From Epiperipatus broadwayi (Eukaryota; Onychophora; Udeonychophora; Euonychophora; Peripatidae), in contig JAQFVV010012529.1 of assembly GCA_028023455.1 (NCBI GenBank), positions 2,792,001-2,856,000 on the forward strand: DNA of 64,000 nt. Direction: 5' to 3'. Of the stretch, positions 44,648 to 53,821 are shown piece after piece; positions within the stretch are counted from its first letter, which is position 1; each line of letters opens with the position of its first letter. The notes beneath the pieces are model-generated. The model had not been told where the DNA came from. It searched no databases and saw only the letters and a list, made by a program, of their open reading frames with translations. The position numbers and the translations under genes were made by a program.

Positions 44648-45550
44648 TATGAGGGGGTACCCAAAAGTAACCAGAATTTTATAATAAAAAATTGCTTATT
44701 TATTTTTAAGTGTTATAAATTTAATCTCTTTCAAATTTTTGTCTATTTGATGCAATACACTGGTCTAAATATGTTTTTTATTTTTTGAAGTAGTCTGGAA
44801 ATACTTGCAAAGTGATGTCTTTTAATGCCTATGGTGTTTTTTATCACCACTTTTAAGTCTGCAAAAAAAAAAAAAAAAGAGAGAGTGAGACTTTTTTATT
44901 CAAGATATTAAAAAAAATTGCATGAAGCAAGTCGAGTGAATGTGCTGATAGATAAATTAGGTCATGCTGAATTTAATTAAAAAGTGTTTCACCCTCAAGG
45001 CTTTGAGAGATGACGGTTTGTTGGGATGCAGCTTGCATTCCTTTCTTTGCCACAATATGGGACATTTACATTTTATTGCATCATATAAATATTTCAGAAC
45101 TTGCAGATAAAATACCTGAACTAAATCTGAGAGAAATTCACCATTTGCATAAAAAAAACAGTATTGTTTTGATTTTGGATTTCACTTACCATGCTTTTTA
45201 GGGACATGGTGAATTTAACATTTAAATTAAACCACTCATAAACTTGTGGGTTTTTTTAAGATCAGCTTACTTATAATCTGTTTCAAGCATTACAACTGTT
45301 TTCTCTGCTGTTTTCTGTAAACAAAAACAGTCACATTGTTCAAACTTTTTGATCATTATAAAAATTCCCAAATACGCTAAAATGCATTTTACAAAAAAAT
45401 GTGCTACATTGCATCATGATTTCACACAGTAATGTCATTTGACAGATTTATGCAGAAAGGTCTGCAAAAAGTATGTAACAGTAGAAGCATATATTACAAC
45501 AGGCATGCAAACCAGAGAACAATTCTGATTACTTTTGAGTACCCTTCATA
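44648..45550. mobile_element. Mariner-like DNA transposon, degraded or non-autonomous
   Basis: Inverted ends of about 30 bp: left TATGAGGGGGTACCCAAAAG(TAACCAGAATT) and right, read inverted, TATGAAGGGTACTCAAAAG(TAATCAGAATT). TA stands at both outer edges, as expected for Tc1/mariner integration. The ~900-bp interior has frame remnants around 44950-45200 (HHINISELADKIPELN..., VLILDFTYHAF) that may be transposase or passenger sequence, but I see no intact DDE/D motif. Confidence 0.5.
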
Positions 45551-46674
45551 ATAATAGAATATATGCCATGAAAATCCAGAAACATCCTGGATAAGAATTA
45601 AACAATTTTTTTTTAATATTTAGTACAAAGTATTCAATTAGATATTTATTGACCTATTCTATTTTACAATTCTGTTATATCAGGTATTCATTCAATTACT
45701 CTATTTTATATTATCTTTAAATCAAGTAGCATCTCAGCATAAATTTCATACAATTAATTTTCAAATAATGATATTGTATTGTACCATTTTTAAAGCAAAG
45801 TAAAAAATGATTAACTTAAATGTTATTAATATATCAACAAACATAATCTATTATGTAATGTAGTATAGAGCTTTTCATAATAATCTTAACAAAATAAACA
45901 TATGCAAGTAATGTTACAAAATTAAAATCATTTTTTTCAATAAATTATCAGTTTTTTTTTAAAAAATAATTTTAAATAGTCCCTCAGATTGGAAATCAAA
46001 TTTAAAACAAAGAAAGATTATAAATGATAGTTACTTTAAGGTGAGAAATTTTCAAATGCATTTAGAATATATATTAAGGCAGGCAGTAAATTTGTGAAAC
46101 AATGCTTTCTACAAATAATACATTCATTTCATAAGAATGTGTTCTAAAAATCTTTCTCCTTTTATATTTATTATTATAGTTGTGATATTAATACTTCCAT
46201 GCAAAACTCTTTATTTTATATATATTTTTTTATTGAAATTTATATGAAATTGTACTTTTCATTGTAAAACAATGGTTTTATATTGTTATTTTAGAACTTA
46301 CACAGTATCCAAACTGGAATTCTGGCATGACTGACAAAGTTATTTCATTTCTCATTTTCTTTTTCTCAATTCCTTTACACACCAAATCTATTTTTTTATA
46401 TAAAATTGTTATGGCACATATTTATTATAATTTGTATAAATGATGTAAATAATTCATGTCTTCTTTTGTTTCAATAGTTTCTTTCAATTTTTAGCATAAA
46501 TAATTAAAATAATTGAATTAAATGTTCATAATAAACCAGTAGATAACTACCCCACGTTTTTTTAAAAACTAAACTGAAGTAAATTTTTCTTGCACATACT
46601 CTACTATACTGAATAGTATTTTTATTACAAGAGATGTGTGTTTATTAGCATTATTAAATAAAAATTATTATTTG
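45551..46674. other. AT-rich DNA, nothing recognised
   Basis: No open frame above 60 codons with recognisable content and no repeat noted. Confidence 0.4.
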
Positions 46675-46794
46675 TATTTTATTTGTTATTTGTACATTTT
46701 ATGTAAAATAATATTAAATAATGATGCTAACAAATATTTTATTTGTTATTTGTACATTTTATGTAAAATAATATTAAATAATGATGCTAACAAA
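46675..46794. repeat. Perfect 60-bp tandem duplication
   Basis: Two identical 60-bp units, 46675-46734 and 46735-46794, containing TTATTTGTACATTTTATG and AATGATGCTAAC. The absence of any mismatch indicates a recent event. The open frame through it is chance. Confidence 0.9.
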
Positions 46795-46848
46795 ATTTAT
46801 AATACATATATTTCAATTGTGCATATGCTTGATGAAGTGGGTTTTTTT

Positions 46849-46999
46849 CCCCCTCTTCTTTCTGCTTTATTATCTGGCTTTAATTATTTGACTGAGTGCA
46901 TTTTTGAAGTCAAGCACCATAATCATAGTGCTCAGCACCAAAAGTGCCCTCAGTTAAATAATTAAAACCAGATAATAAAGCAGAAAGAAGAGGGGGGGG
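46849..46999. repeat. Hairpin with ~50-bp arms
   Basis: The left arm CCCCCTCTTCTTTCTGCTTT... (46849-46898) is inverted at about 46947-46999 (...AAAGCAGAAAGAAGAGGGGG). The loop contains AAGCACCATAATCATAGTGCTC, itself partly palindromic and reminiscent of the dispersed 42-bp motif. It ends in a run of nine G directly next to a family B repeat. Confidence 0.65.
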
Positions 47000-47165
47000 G
47001 ATATCCTCACTGATGAAGGCTACAAGAAACTTGATTTGGGGGTATTGGATGAGTAAGCACTAGATGGAGATTTTGATGAGCAAATCTTTTAACATCTATT
47101 GATTACTATGGTTTGCACTGGATGGCACCACTGTTTGGAGAGAAAAGCACATCAGATAAGCAAAA
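46999..47165 (+). repeat. Foldback repeat, family B (partial copy)
   Basis: TCCTCACTGATGAAGGC, ATTGGATGAGTAAGCACTAG, CATCTATTGATTACTATGG and GGATGGCACCACTGTTTGGA follow the order of 18890-19030 and 52545-52685 in the same direction. It stops at the 5' side of nLTR-B. Confidence 0.6.
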
Positions 47166-47308
47166 AAAAAATTTTTCTTTTAATTTGTTTAGTCTGAGAG
47201 CATTAATATTTATTAATTATTATTGTGTGTGAAAGTATAATTAGTGGTTAAGAGTATTTGAAAGATTGAAAATTGTGTTTTTTATTTGTTTTAAAGTTTT
47301 TTCAGTTT

Positions 47309-47701
47309 GTTATTTATATATATAGAAATTTTTTTAAAAAGTTATTATTTATTTTTTGTTTTGTTTTATTATTTATATATTGTTATTTTTTATATAGAAT
47401 TATTATTATTTTTTTATTTTTAAAAAGTTATTTTGTTGATTAGTTTTTTTTGTAAATTTGTTATTAAAAGATTTACTTTTAAGAAAAATATAACGTTCGA
47501 AAAACGTTATTTATATATAGAAATTTTTTAAAAAAGTTATTATTTATTTTTTGTTTTGTTTTATTATTTATATATTGTTATTTTATATATAGAATTATTA
47601 TTATTTTTTTATTTTTAAAAAGTTATTTTGTTGATTAGTTTTTTGTAAATTTGTTATTAAAAGATTTACTTTTAAGAAAAATATAACATTCGAAAAACAT
47701 A
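47309..47701 (+). repeat. Two tandem ~197-bp 5' UTR units of nLTR-B
   Basis: Unit 1 at 47309-47505 and unit 2 at 47506-47701 share their whole length (for example GTTATTTATTTTTTGTTTTG, then TAAGAAAAATATAAC and TTCGAAAAAC) with a few small indels. They end immediately before the ORF1 frame opens. In some LINEs such tandem 5' monomers are promoters. That role here is inferred from position. Confidence 0.75.
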
Positions 47702-47707
47702 AAATAA

Positions 47708-48631
47708 AAAAAAAAAGATTATATTTGTATTTCAAAATGTTTATATAATCGGGAAAAGGAAATTAAGCGTGCTGTTGTAGAATGTACTATATGTGATGGG
47801 GTATATCACTTGAAATGTTTAAATAAGACTAGGAAGGATGTAAAAGGTTTATGGTTATGCAGTCAGTGTATTAATATGATAAAAGAGGTGAGAAAGTGTT
47901 TTCAAAGTGTAGATAGTCGAAGAATAGTGGGTGGAGAAAGTAATAGTGTAATGGAGATGATTAGTCAAAGAATAAATAAGATAGAGGAAGAATTGAAGGA
48001 TGTAGAAGTAAAATTAAAATCATTAGAGATAAAATGTGAGGAGATAAAGGAATTATTGAGTAGGAATGATAAGGAAGAAATAGATAAGGAGGACCAGAAG
48101 GTATTAGAAAATGTTATGGATAGAGCAGAAAAAGTAGATTATGAAACAGTATTGATAGGAGATTCACTAATTAGAGAATGTGGGGATATAATTGCAAGGG
48201 AAAACAGAAGTAGGTATGTAAGAGTATGTTTGCCTGGAGCTAGAATTAGGGATGTAGCAGATAAAGTTAAAAAACAAGGTAGTAGAGATGTATATATTAT
48301 GGTGGGGACTAATAATTTATTAGAATCATCAGAGAGAATAATGGATGAGTATGGGGATTTGATTAGGAATTTGATTATGATTAAAGGAAGAGTAGGAATA
48401 GTTGGATTATTACCAAGATTTGACAAGAGTTATTTGTTAGATAGGGCATGTTCTATAAATGAGAGATTGAAAAAATTGTGTGAGAGAAATAATGTTATGT
48501 TTGTGGATGTGTGGGATTGTTTTATTGGAAAGAGAGAGTTATATAGTAAAGATGGGTTGCATTTAGGAAAACAAGGAAGTGAAGTTTTAGGGAGTTTGAT
48601 TTATAAAGAATTTTTTTCGGGAAACTTATAA
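47708..48631 (+). CDS. nLTR-B ORF1: PHD-like finger plus SGNH hydrolase
   Basis: The frame is open from 47708 (after a stop at 47705) to TAA 48629-48631, but no ATG precedes the finger. The residues before 47810 include CTICDGVYH and then LKC and WLCSQC, giving C-x2-C-x4-H-x2-C...C-x2-C of a PHD-like finger. An acidic, coiled-coil-like helix follows (about 48-110, counting from codon 47810). Residues 113-265 are an SGNH/GDSL esterase: IGDSL with Ser119, VGTNN with Asn168, and KDGLHL with Asp248 and His251 completing the triad. These domains occur in ORF1 of CR1-like elements, where the esterase is thought to act on lipids or membranes. All catalytic residues remain. The start codon is unclear: non-ATG, or lost. 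Confidence 0.8.
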   Translation, partial: KKKDYICISKCLYNREKEIKRAVVECTICDGVYHLKCLNKTRKDVKGLWLCSQCINMIKEVRKCFQSVDSRRIVGGESNSVMEMISQRINKIEEELKDVEVKLKSLEIKCEEIKELLSRNDKEEIDKEDQKVLENVMDRAEKVDYETVLIGDSLIRECGDIIARENRSRYVRVCLPGARIRDVADKVKKQGSRDVYIMVGTNNLLESSERIMDEYGDLIRNLIMIKGRVGIVGLLPRFDKSYLLDRACSINERLKKLCERNNVMFVDVWDCFIGKRELYSKDGLHLGKQGSEVLGSLIYKEFFSGNL

Positions 48632-48727
48632 AGGGGGGGTGGGTTTTTAAATTGTAATATTATTAAAAAGAATGGATGCAATATAAGAAGTAAGCAAAAG
48701 GAATTTGATTTTGATATAAATATAGAT

Positions 48728-51700
48728 ATGGAGAAGGAATGGGTTTGTAAAATTAATGGTAAGAAAGTAATTTATAAATGTAATGGAGAAGAAAGAATTA
48801 AAAGAATTTATAAAAGAGTAGTTAGGAAAGAAGAAATTGTTAAAATTGGGTTTTTGAATATGCAAGGTGGTAGGAAACCAGAAAAATGGATGGAATTAAA
48901 TAAAACAATTGAAAATGAAGAGCTTGAGGTATTAGCAGTAGTGGAAACACATTTAAGAGAAGAAGAAGAACCTATTTTGGAACAGTTGGTATGGCAGGGT
49001 ATAAATAGAAAAGAAAAAGAAAAAAGGGGTGGTGGTATAGGTGTTATATCAAAAAAATATTTAAATATTGTTAAATGTCAAGAACACTTGTGGTTTGAAA
49101 TAAGGTTGGGTAGACAAGAATGGATGGTGGCTATAGTTTATATAGCTACTGGAGATAGTCAAATTATATTGGAGTGGAATAGTAATATATACGAATGTTT
49201 AGTTAAGGATATACAAAGTTTTAAAGAAAGGGGGAAGAGAATAATGGTTATAGGGGATATGAATGGACATATTGAAGAAATTGATGATGTAGATAATAAA
49301 AATGGACAGCTTTTGAAGAATTTTTGTCAGAAAGTGAATTTGAGTATTGGAAATTTATTAAATATTTATGAGGGACAATACACATGGTCCAGAAATAATA
49401 TATTTCACACAATAGATTATGTATTGGTAGAGAAAGAGGGAATAAATAAAATACGGAAAATTAAGGTATTTGATAATGAAGAAAAAGTATGCACTAGTGA
49501 TCATAATTTCATTGTAATTGAAATGGTTAGTAATGTGATGGAGAATAGAAATAAAAGTAGAAATAATAGTGAAAGATGTGGATGGAGAGTAAATGATAAG
49601 AATAAGTTGGAAGAGTATAAAATACAAGTTGAAGAAATAATGGAAGAGTGGGTTGGGGATGAGTATAAGGATTGGTGTAAGGAAGTAGAAAAAGTTGCAA
49701 ATAGGGTTTTAGGTGAGAATATTGAAAAGAATAAAAGTAATAAAAAAATTAAAATTAGTAAAAGTGTAAAAGAAAGGAAAGAAGCATGTAGAGAATATAA
49801 GTGTGCTATTAAGAATAAGGAAAGTGAAAAAGATATTAATGCCAAATGGGAAAAGTACTTAGAAAAGAAGAAGTTGGCTAAAATAGATATTTATAGAGAG
49901 AGAATGAAATTGAATAGGAAATTGTTGGAGGATATTAATAAAAGTGGAAGAGATGGAAGTAAAAAATTTTGGAATTATATTAAAAGGAGAAATGTAGGCG
50001 TCGAGTAGGGAAAGAGTGTATGATGAGGGAACTGAGTGTAGTTCTAGAGAAGATTTAGAGAGAATCTTAAATAGTTATGTAATGAATATAGAAAAGATGT
50101 TAGATGTGAATGATAGAATATTAGAAAATATGAAAGAATATAGTAATGGGAATATTAGGTTTTCAGAAAATGAACTAAATGAGGTAGAGAAGAAATTGAA
50201 AAGTGGGAAGGCAAGAGGTTTAGATGGATGGGCAGCAGAGATGGTAATGAATTTAGGATATAAGGCAAAAGTAAAGTTATTATCCTGTTTTAATAAAATG
50301 GCACAGAATAGAGTTTTCCCAAGTAGTTGGAGTAATACAAGAGTAAGGTTATTATTTAAAGGAAAGGGTAAGGATCATAGAAAGTTGAATAATTATAGAC
50401 CGATAGCGGTAACATCAGTTTTATATAAAGTTTTCTCGTATATGGTGGCTAGTAAAGTTGTAAAATGGATGGAAGGGAATAATGTAGTGGGTGAAATGCA
50501 AGGAGGTTTTAGATTAGATAGGCGTATAGGAGATAGTTTATTTGTAGTTACACAACTTATGGATATGGATATGAGTAGGAATGCAGATAAACAGTTATAT
50601 ATGAGTTTTATAGATATAGAGAAGGCATATGATAGAGTAAATAGAAATAGATTATGGATAAGTTTAGCAAATTTGGGAATGGATGAAGCTTTAATAGATA
50701 TTATTAAGAAATTATATGAAAATAATTATTATATATATCAATTAGAGAATATAGAATCAATTAAAGTTAAAAATGGTGTGGGACTAAGGCAAGGATGCCC
50801 TATGTCACCTATTTTGTTTGTGTTGTATTTGAGTGAAATGGAAAGAGCAATAGAAAGATTAGGAAGAGGGATAGAGATACCGTTAATAGGTAGTAAGGGA
50901 GTATATATTTTGTCAGGTCTTTTTTTTGCAGATGATATATTTTTGTGTGCAGAAAAAAGAGAAGATATGGAAGTTATGTTGAGGACATGTGCAAGGGTGG
51001 GTAAAGAGATGGGGATTAAATTTAGTGAAGAAAAATCAAATATAATGATGGTTAATACTGAGGAAAGAGAAGATGTAGAATTTTTATTGGGAGATATTAA
51101 GTTAAGTGTGGTGAATAGATATAGTTATTTGGGAATTATTTTAAGTAATCAGAAAAATTATTTGGATGAATGGGAGAAAAATTGATAAATGAAGCAAAGA
51201 AAAGAAAGGGATTGATAAAGAAATTAACAGTATTTCCATATAATAAATATGATGTAGCTAGAATTATATGGAAAGGAGTTGCAGTAGCAGGGTTAACATA
51301 TGGTAATGATGCATTATATGTTAGTAAAAAGATATTAGATTATTTAGAAAAAGCTCAAAGGGAAGTAGGAAGACATGCATTGGATGCAGAAGTATGGACA
51401 GCAAGGGAGGCAATTCAAGGAGAAATGGGATGGTCAAGTTTTCATATGAGAGATGCAAAAAGTAAAATGAAAATGTTTGGTAGATTGCAGTTTATGGATA
51501 ATAAAAGAATAGCTAAAATAGTATTTAATTGGGTTATGAGTAAAGGGCAGGTAACAAGATGGGTGAGAAAGGTAATGCGGTATGCAAAAGATTTGGATAA
51601 AGAATTTATATCAGTATATTTGTACAAAAGATGGGATGATTGTGTTAAGAGGATTATTGAGTGTTATAGTAGTAAGGAATGGGATAAAAGAATAAATTTA

Positions 51701-52150
51701 TTAATAAAGACTAGGGAGTTAGAGAGATGGAGAAATAGTATGGAGAGTAAAAAGAGTTTAAATATATATAGAAATAAACAGAATATTAGGTGTGAGTTAA
51801 TATATGATAATAGTAAGGAAAGTAGTTTATTGTTTAAGGCTCGAACGGGATCTTTAGCTACAAAAGAATATACATGTAAATGGAAAAATATGGGTGATTT
51901 ATTTTGTAAATTATGTAAGGAAGGAATTGAAAATATTAGGCATTTGTTAATTGAATGTAAATGTTTGAAAACAGAAAGGGTACATATAATGAAGTTGTGG
52001 AAAAATAAATATGAAAAGAGTGATTATACAGAAAGTGAATTATTGGTTTTTATGCTGGGTTTGGGAAAAGATAAGGGGGATTTAGATATAAAGGTTATAG
52101 AGTTGACAAAAATTATGTTGTGGAAATGGGATAGAGCAGATTATGGGTAA
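48728..52150 (+). pseudogene. nLTR-B ORF2: endonuclease-reverse transcriptase with two frameshifts
   Basis: Starts about 100 bp after ORF1. Endonuclease (48728-49540): GFLNMQGG, VVETHLREEEE, VIGDMNG, then TSDHNFIVIEM. A stop at 50006 and a frame change lead to the RT frame 50016-51185: SGKARGLDGW, NYRPIAV, MQGGFRLDRR, SFIDIEKAYDRV, GLRQGCPMSP (257-266) and FADD (304-307) of that frame. Near 51175 reading returns to the original frame and runs to 52150, with a thumb-like region and CKLCKEGIENIRHLLIEC, a CCHC knuckle. Every catalytic motif is conserved despite the two frameshifts, and the second restores the first frame. Codons are strongly A/T-ended. Confidence 0.85.
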
Positions 52151-52239
52151 ATTTAGAGTGGGGAATGTAAAAGAAAGTGGCTAACAGGTTTATCTGAGCA
52201 TAATTGCTGAGATATTCTTGACTTCATTTAAGGAGAAGC

Positions 52240-52265
52240 CATAATACATCACATCACATCACATC
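52240..52265 (+). repeat. 3' tail repeat of nLTR-B, (ACATC)n
   Basis: About four tandem copies of ACATC end the element instead of poly(A), as in CR1- and RTE-type non-LTR elements whose 3' ends are short repeats. Confidence 0.7.
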
Positions 52266-52289
52266 TATTGTTTTTACAGATTGTGTATA

Positions 52290-52767
52290 TAAAGAAATAG
52301 TGGTAATATGATATTTTAGTGATTTAATATCAATCTTGACCAAAGTGACTATGTTTATTAAAAAGCTGAAGACACCAAAATGTATAGATACTGAACTGGG
52401 TTCAGATAAGCAAATGAATGTGAATTGAAAATATTCTTGTGTTTTTATTTTGGGTATAACTTTGTAGTTAACTAAAAATGCAAAACATGGTTGCTGGTGG
52501 GTTGCATTAGATGCAAAGATTTAAATGCAATATTCTCAGATCTAAAGTTCTTCACTGATGAATGTCATAAGCAAGAAATTAGGATATTAGATGAATAGGC
52601 ACTAGACAGGAATTGTGATGTACAAACCTTCTAGCATTCATTGATTGCTATGGCTCGCACTGGGGTGGCACTACTATTTGGAGAGAATTTCTATTGCTTT
52701 AACGCATCGTGTAAACTTAAGAAATTGTAGACATGTGATATTTTATAGATCTTCCTTTTTTGTTCAG
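52290..52767 (+). repeat. Foldback repeat, family B (copy between nLTR-B and nLTR-C)
   Basis: Runs GATATTTTAGTGATTTAATA, CTGAAGACACCAAAA, GGTGGGTTGCATTAGATGC, CTTCACTGATGAATG to GGCACTACTATTTGGAGAG, matching the right arm of the palindrome at 18605-19035 in the same direction. Its right side is the target into which nLTR-C inserted. Confidence 0.6.
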
Positions 52768-52778
52768 TTGTGTAGTAT
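52768..52778. repeat. Target-site duplication of nLTR-C, left copy
   Basis: TTGTGTAGTAT, repeated exactly at 56395-56405 directly after the element's tail. Confidence 0.85.
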
Positions 52779-53692
52779 TCTGGGAATAAGGCATGGGTCC
52801 CATGCCACCCAGAGTGTCCCCAGGTTGCGGATAGGGGTATGGCCTTCAGATATGAAGGTTAGCTGTGAATAAGCAGAGTACTGTAAATAAGCAGTCGCTG
52901 ACAATGGGACAACATTCACTATCAGGAAGTGGTGAAGGAGACAGTGGTGTGTTTACTTATATAAAGTGCCACAATTCCTATGATGGTGGATGTATAATGG
53001 CGAGTGTTGACCGCCATTAAATAAGTCAACACCCCGCTGGGTCAGCAATGGCATTTCTTCCAAGTCAGCGTAAGATCACTAGAGGTGACAACGATGAGGA
53101 GGAAGCGGTAGTTGGATTTTCATTTTATGGGATTTGGCTAGCGCACTAAGCCTTTTATAGAGGTTATTGCTGGGCAAAGAAGGCAACAGGAAACCACTTT
53201 GTCTTATAATTCCCTTGTTTTATTATGAGTATGTCTACAGGAATCATTATGTTTGGTGTTGAGACCTTAGTTAAGAATAACTTTGGTGTCTTGCATGGCA
53301 GGAGTGGACATGAGGCTACTCAGGTCGTCAACCTGCGAAAGCCTCATAAATATAATTCATTGAGAGGGGATACACTGAGAATTGGAATGAGGAATGTTAG
53401 ATCTTTAAGGAAAGGTGGGAAATTGGAGAATTTGAAAAGAGAGTTGCATTTGAATAATATTGATGTAATGGGATTAAGTGAAGTGAGGTGGGAGGGATGT
53501 GGAGAAGTAAGTAGTGGAGATGTAAAGTTGTTTTATTCAGGTGGTGATAGGTCAATTAATGGAGTTGGCATTGCTGTGAGGAAGAAAATATGGAATAGTG
53601 TGGCAAAGGTTGATGGTATTAATGATAGACTGATGGTGATGAGAATAAATGCAAGTCCTAGGGATTTGGTAATTATACAAGTTTATATGCCA

Positions 53693-53708
53693 ACTAGTAC
53701 TCATGATG
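53693..53708. repeat. Target-site duplication of SINE copy 1, left
   Basis: ACTAGTACTCATGATG, matching 53822-53837 (ACTCGTACTCATGATG) with one mismatch. Without the SINE and one copy of the duplication the reading frame of nLTR-C would be continuous here. Confidence 0.85.
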
Positions 53709-53821
53709 TCTTGCATTGTTAGCCGAGAGGTATCACAGCCGCCATGCAAGTAAGTAGTTGGTTGCAGACGGTTGTGGGTTCACGTCCCGGCCGATGCTAT
53801 GACATATGAAAAAAAAAAAAA
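53709..53821 (+). mobile_element. tRNA-derived SINE, copy 1 (nested in nLTR-C)
   Basis: A 113-bp insertion: GTTAGCCGAGAGG (A-box-like) near 53717, GGTTCACGTCCC (B-box-like) near 53777, then ATGCTATGACATATG and poly(A). The tRNA-like part is about 75 bp and has TGC at the anticodon position (an Ala-type loop is possible), but the acceptor stem does not pair, so it is not a tRNA gene. Flanked by a 16-bp TSD. RNA polymerase III boxes would drive its transcription. A partner LINE was not identified, although the poly(A) tail implies one with poly(A) recognition. Confidence 0.85.

Larger units (their letters stand above)
47171..52265 (+). mobile_element. nLTR-B: non-LTR retrotransposon with PHD/SGNH ORF1
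   Basis: About 5.1 kb. The order is an AT-rich 5' region with two ~197-bp tandem units, ORF1 with a PHD-like finger and an SGNH hydrolase domain, ORF2 with APE endonuclease, reverse transcriptase and C-terminal CCHC, and a 3' tail of ACATC repeats. An esterase domain with a PHD-like finger in ORF1 is known in CR1-type elements, so this belongs to or near that group. The 5' limit is uncertain (between family B sequence ending ~47165 and the first unit at 47309) and no TSD was identified. Two frameshifts disable ORF2. Confidence 0.8.
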
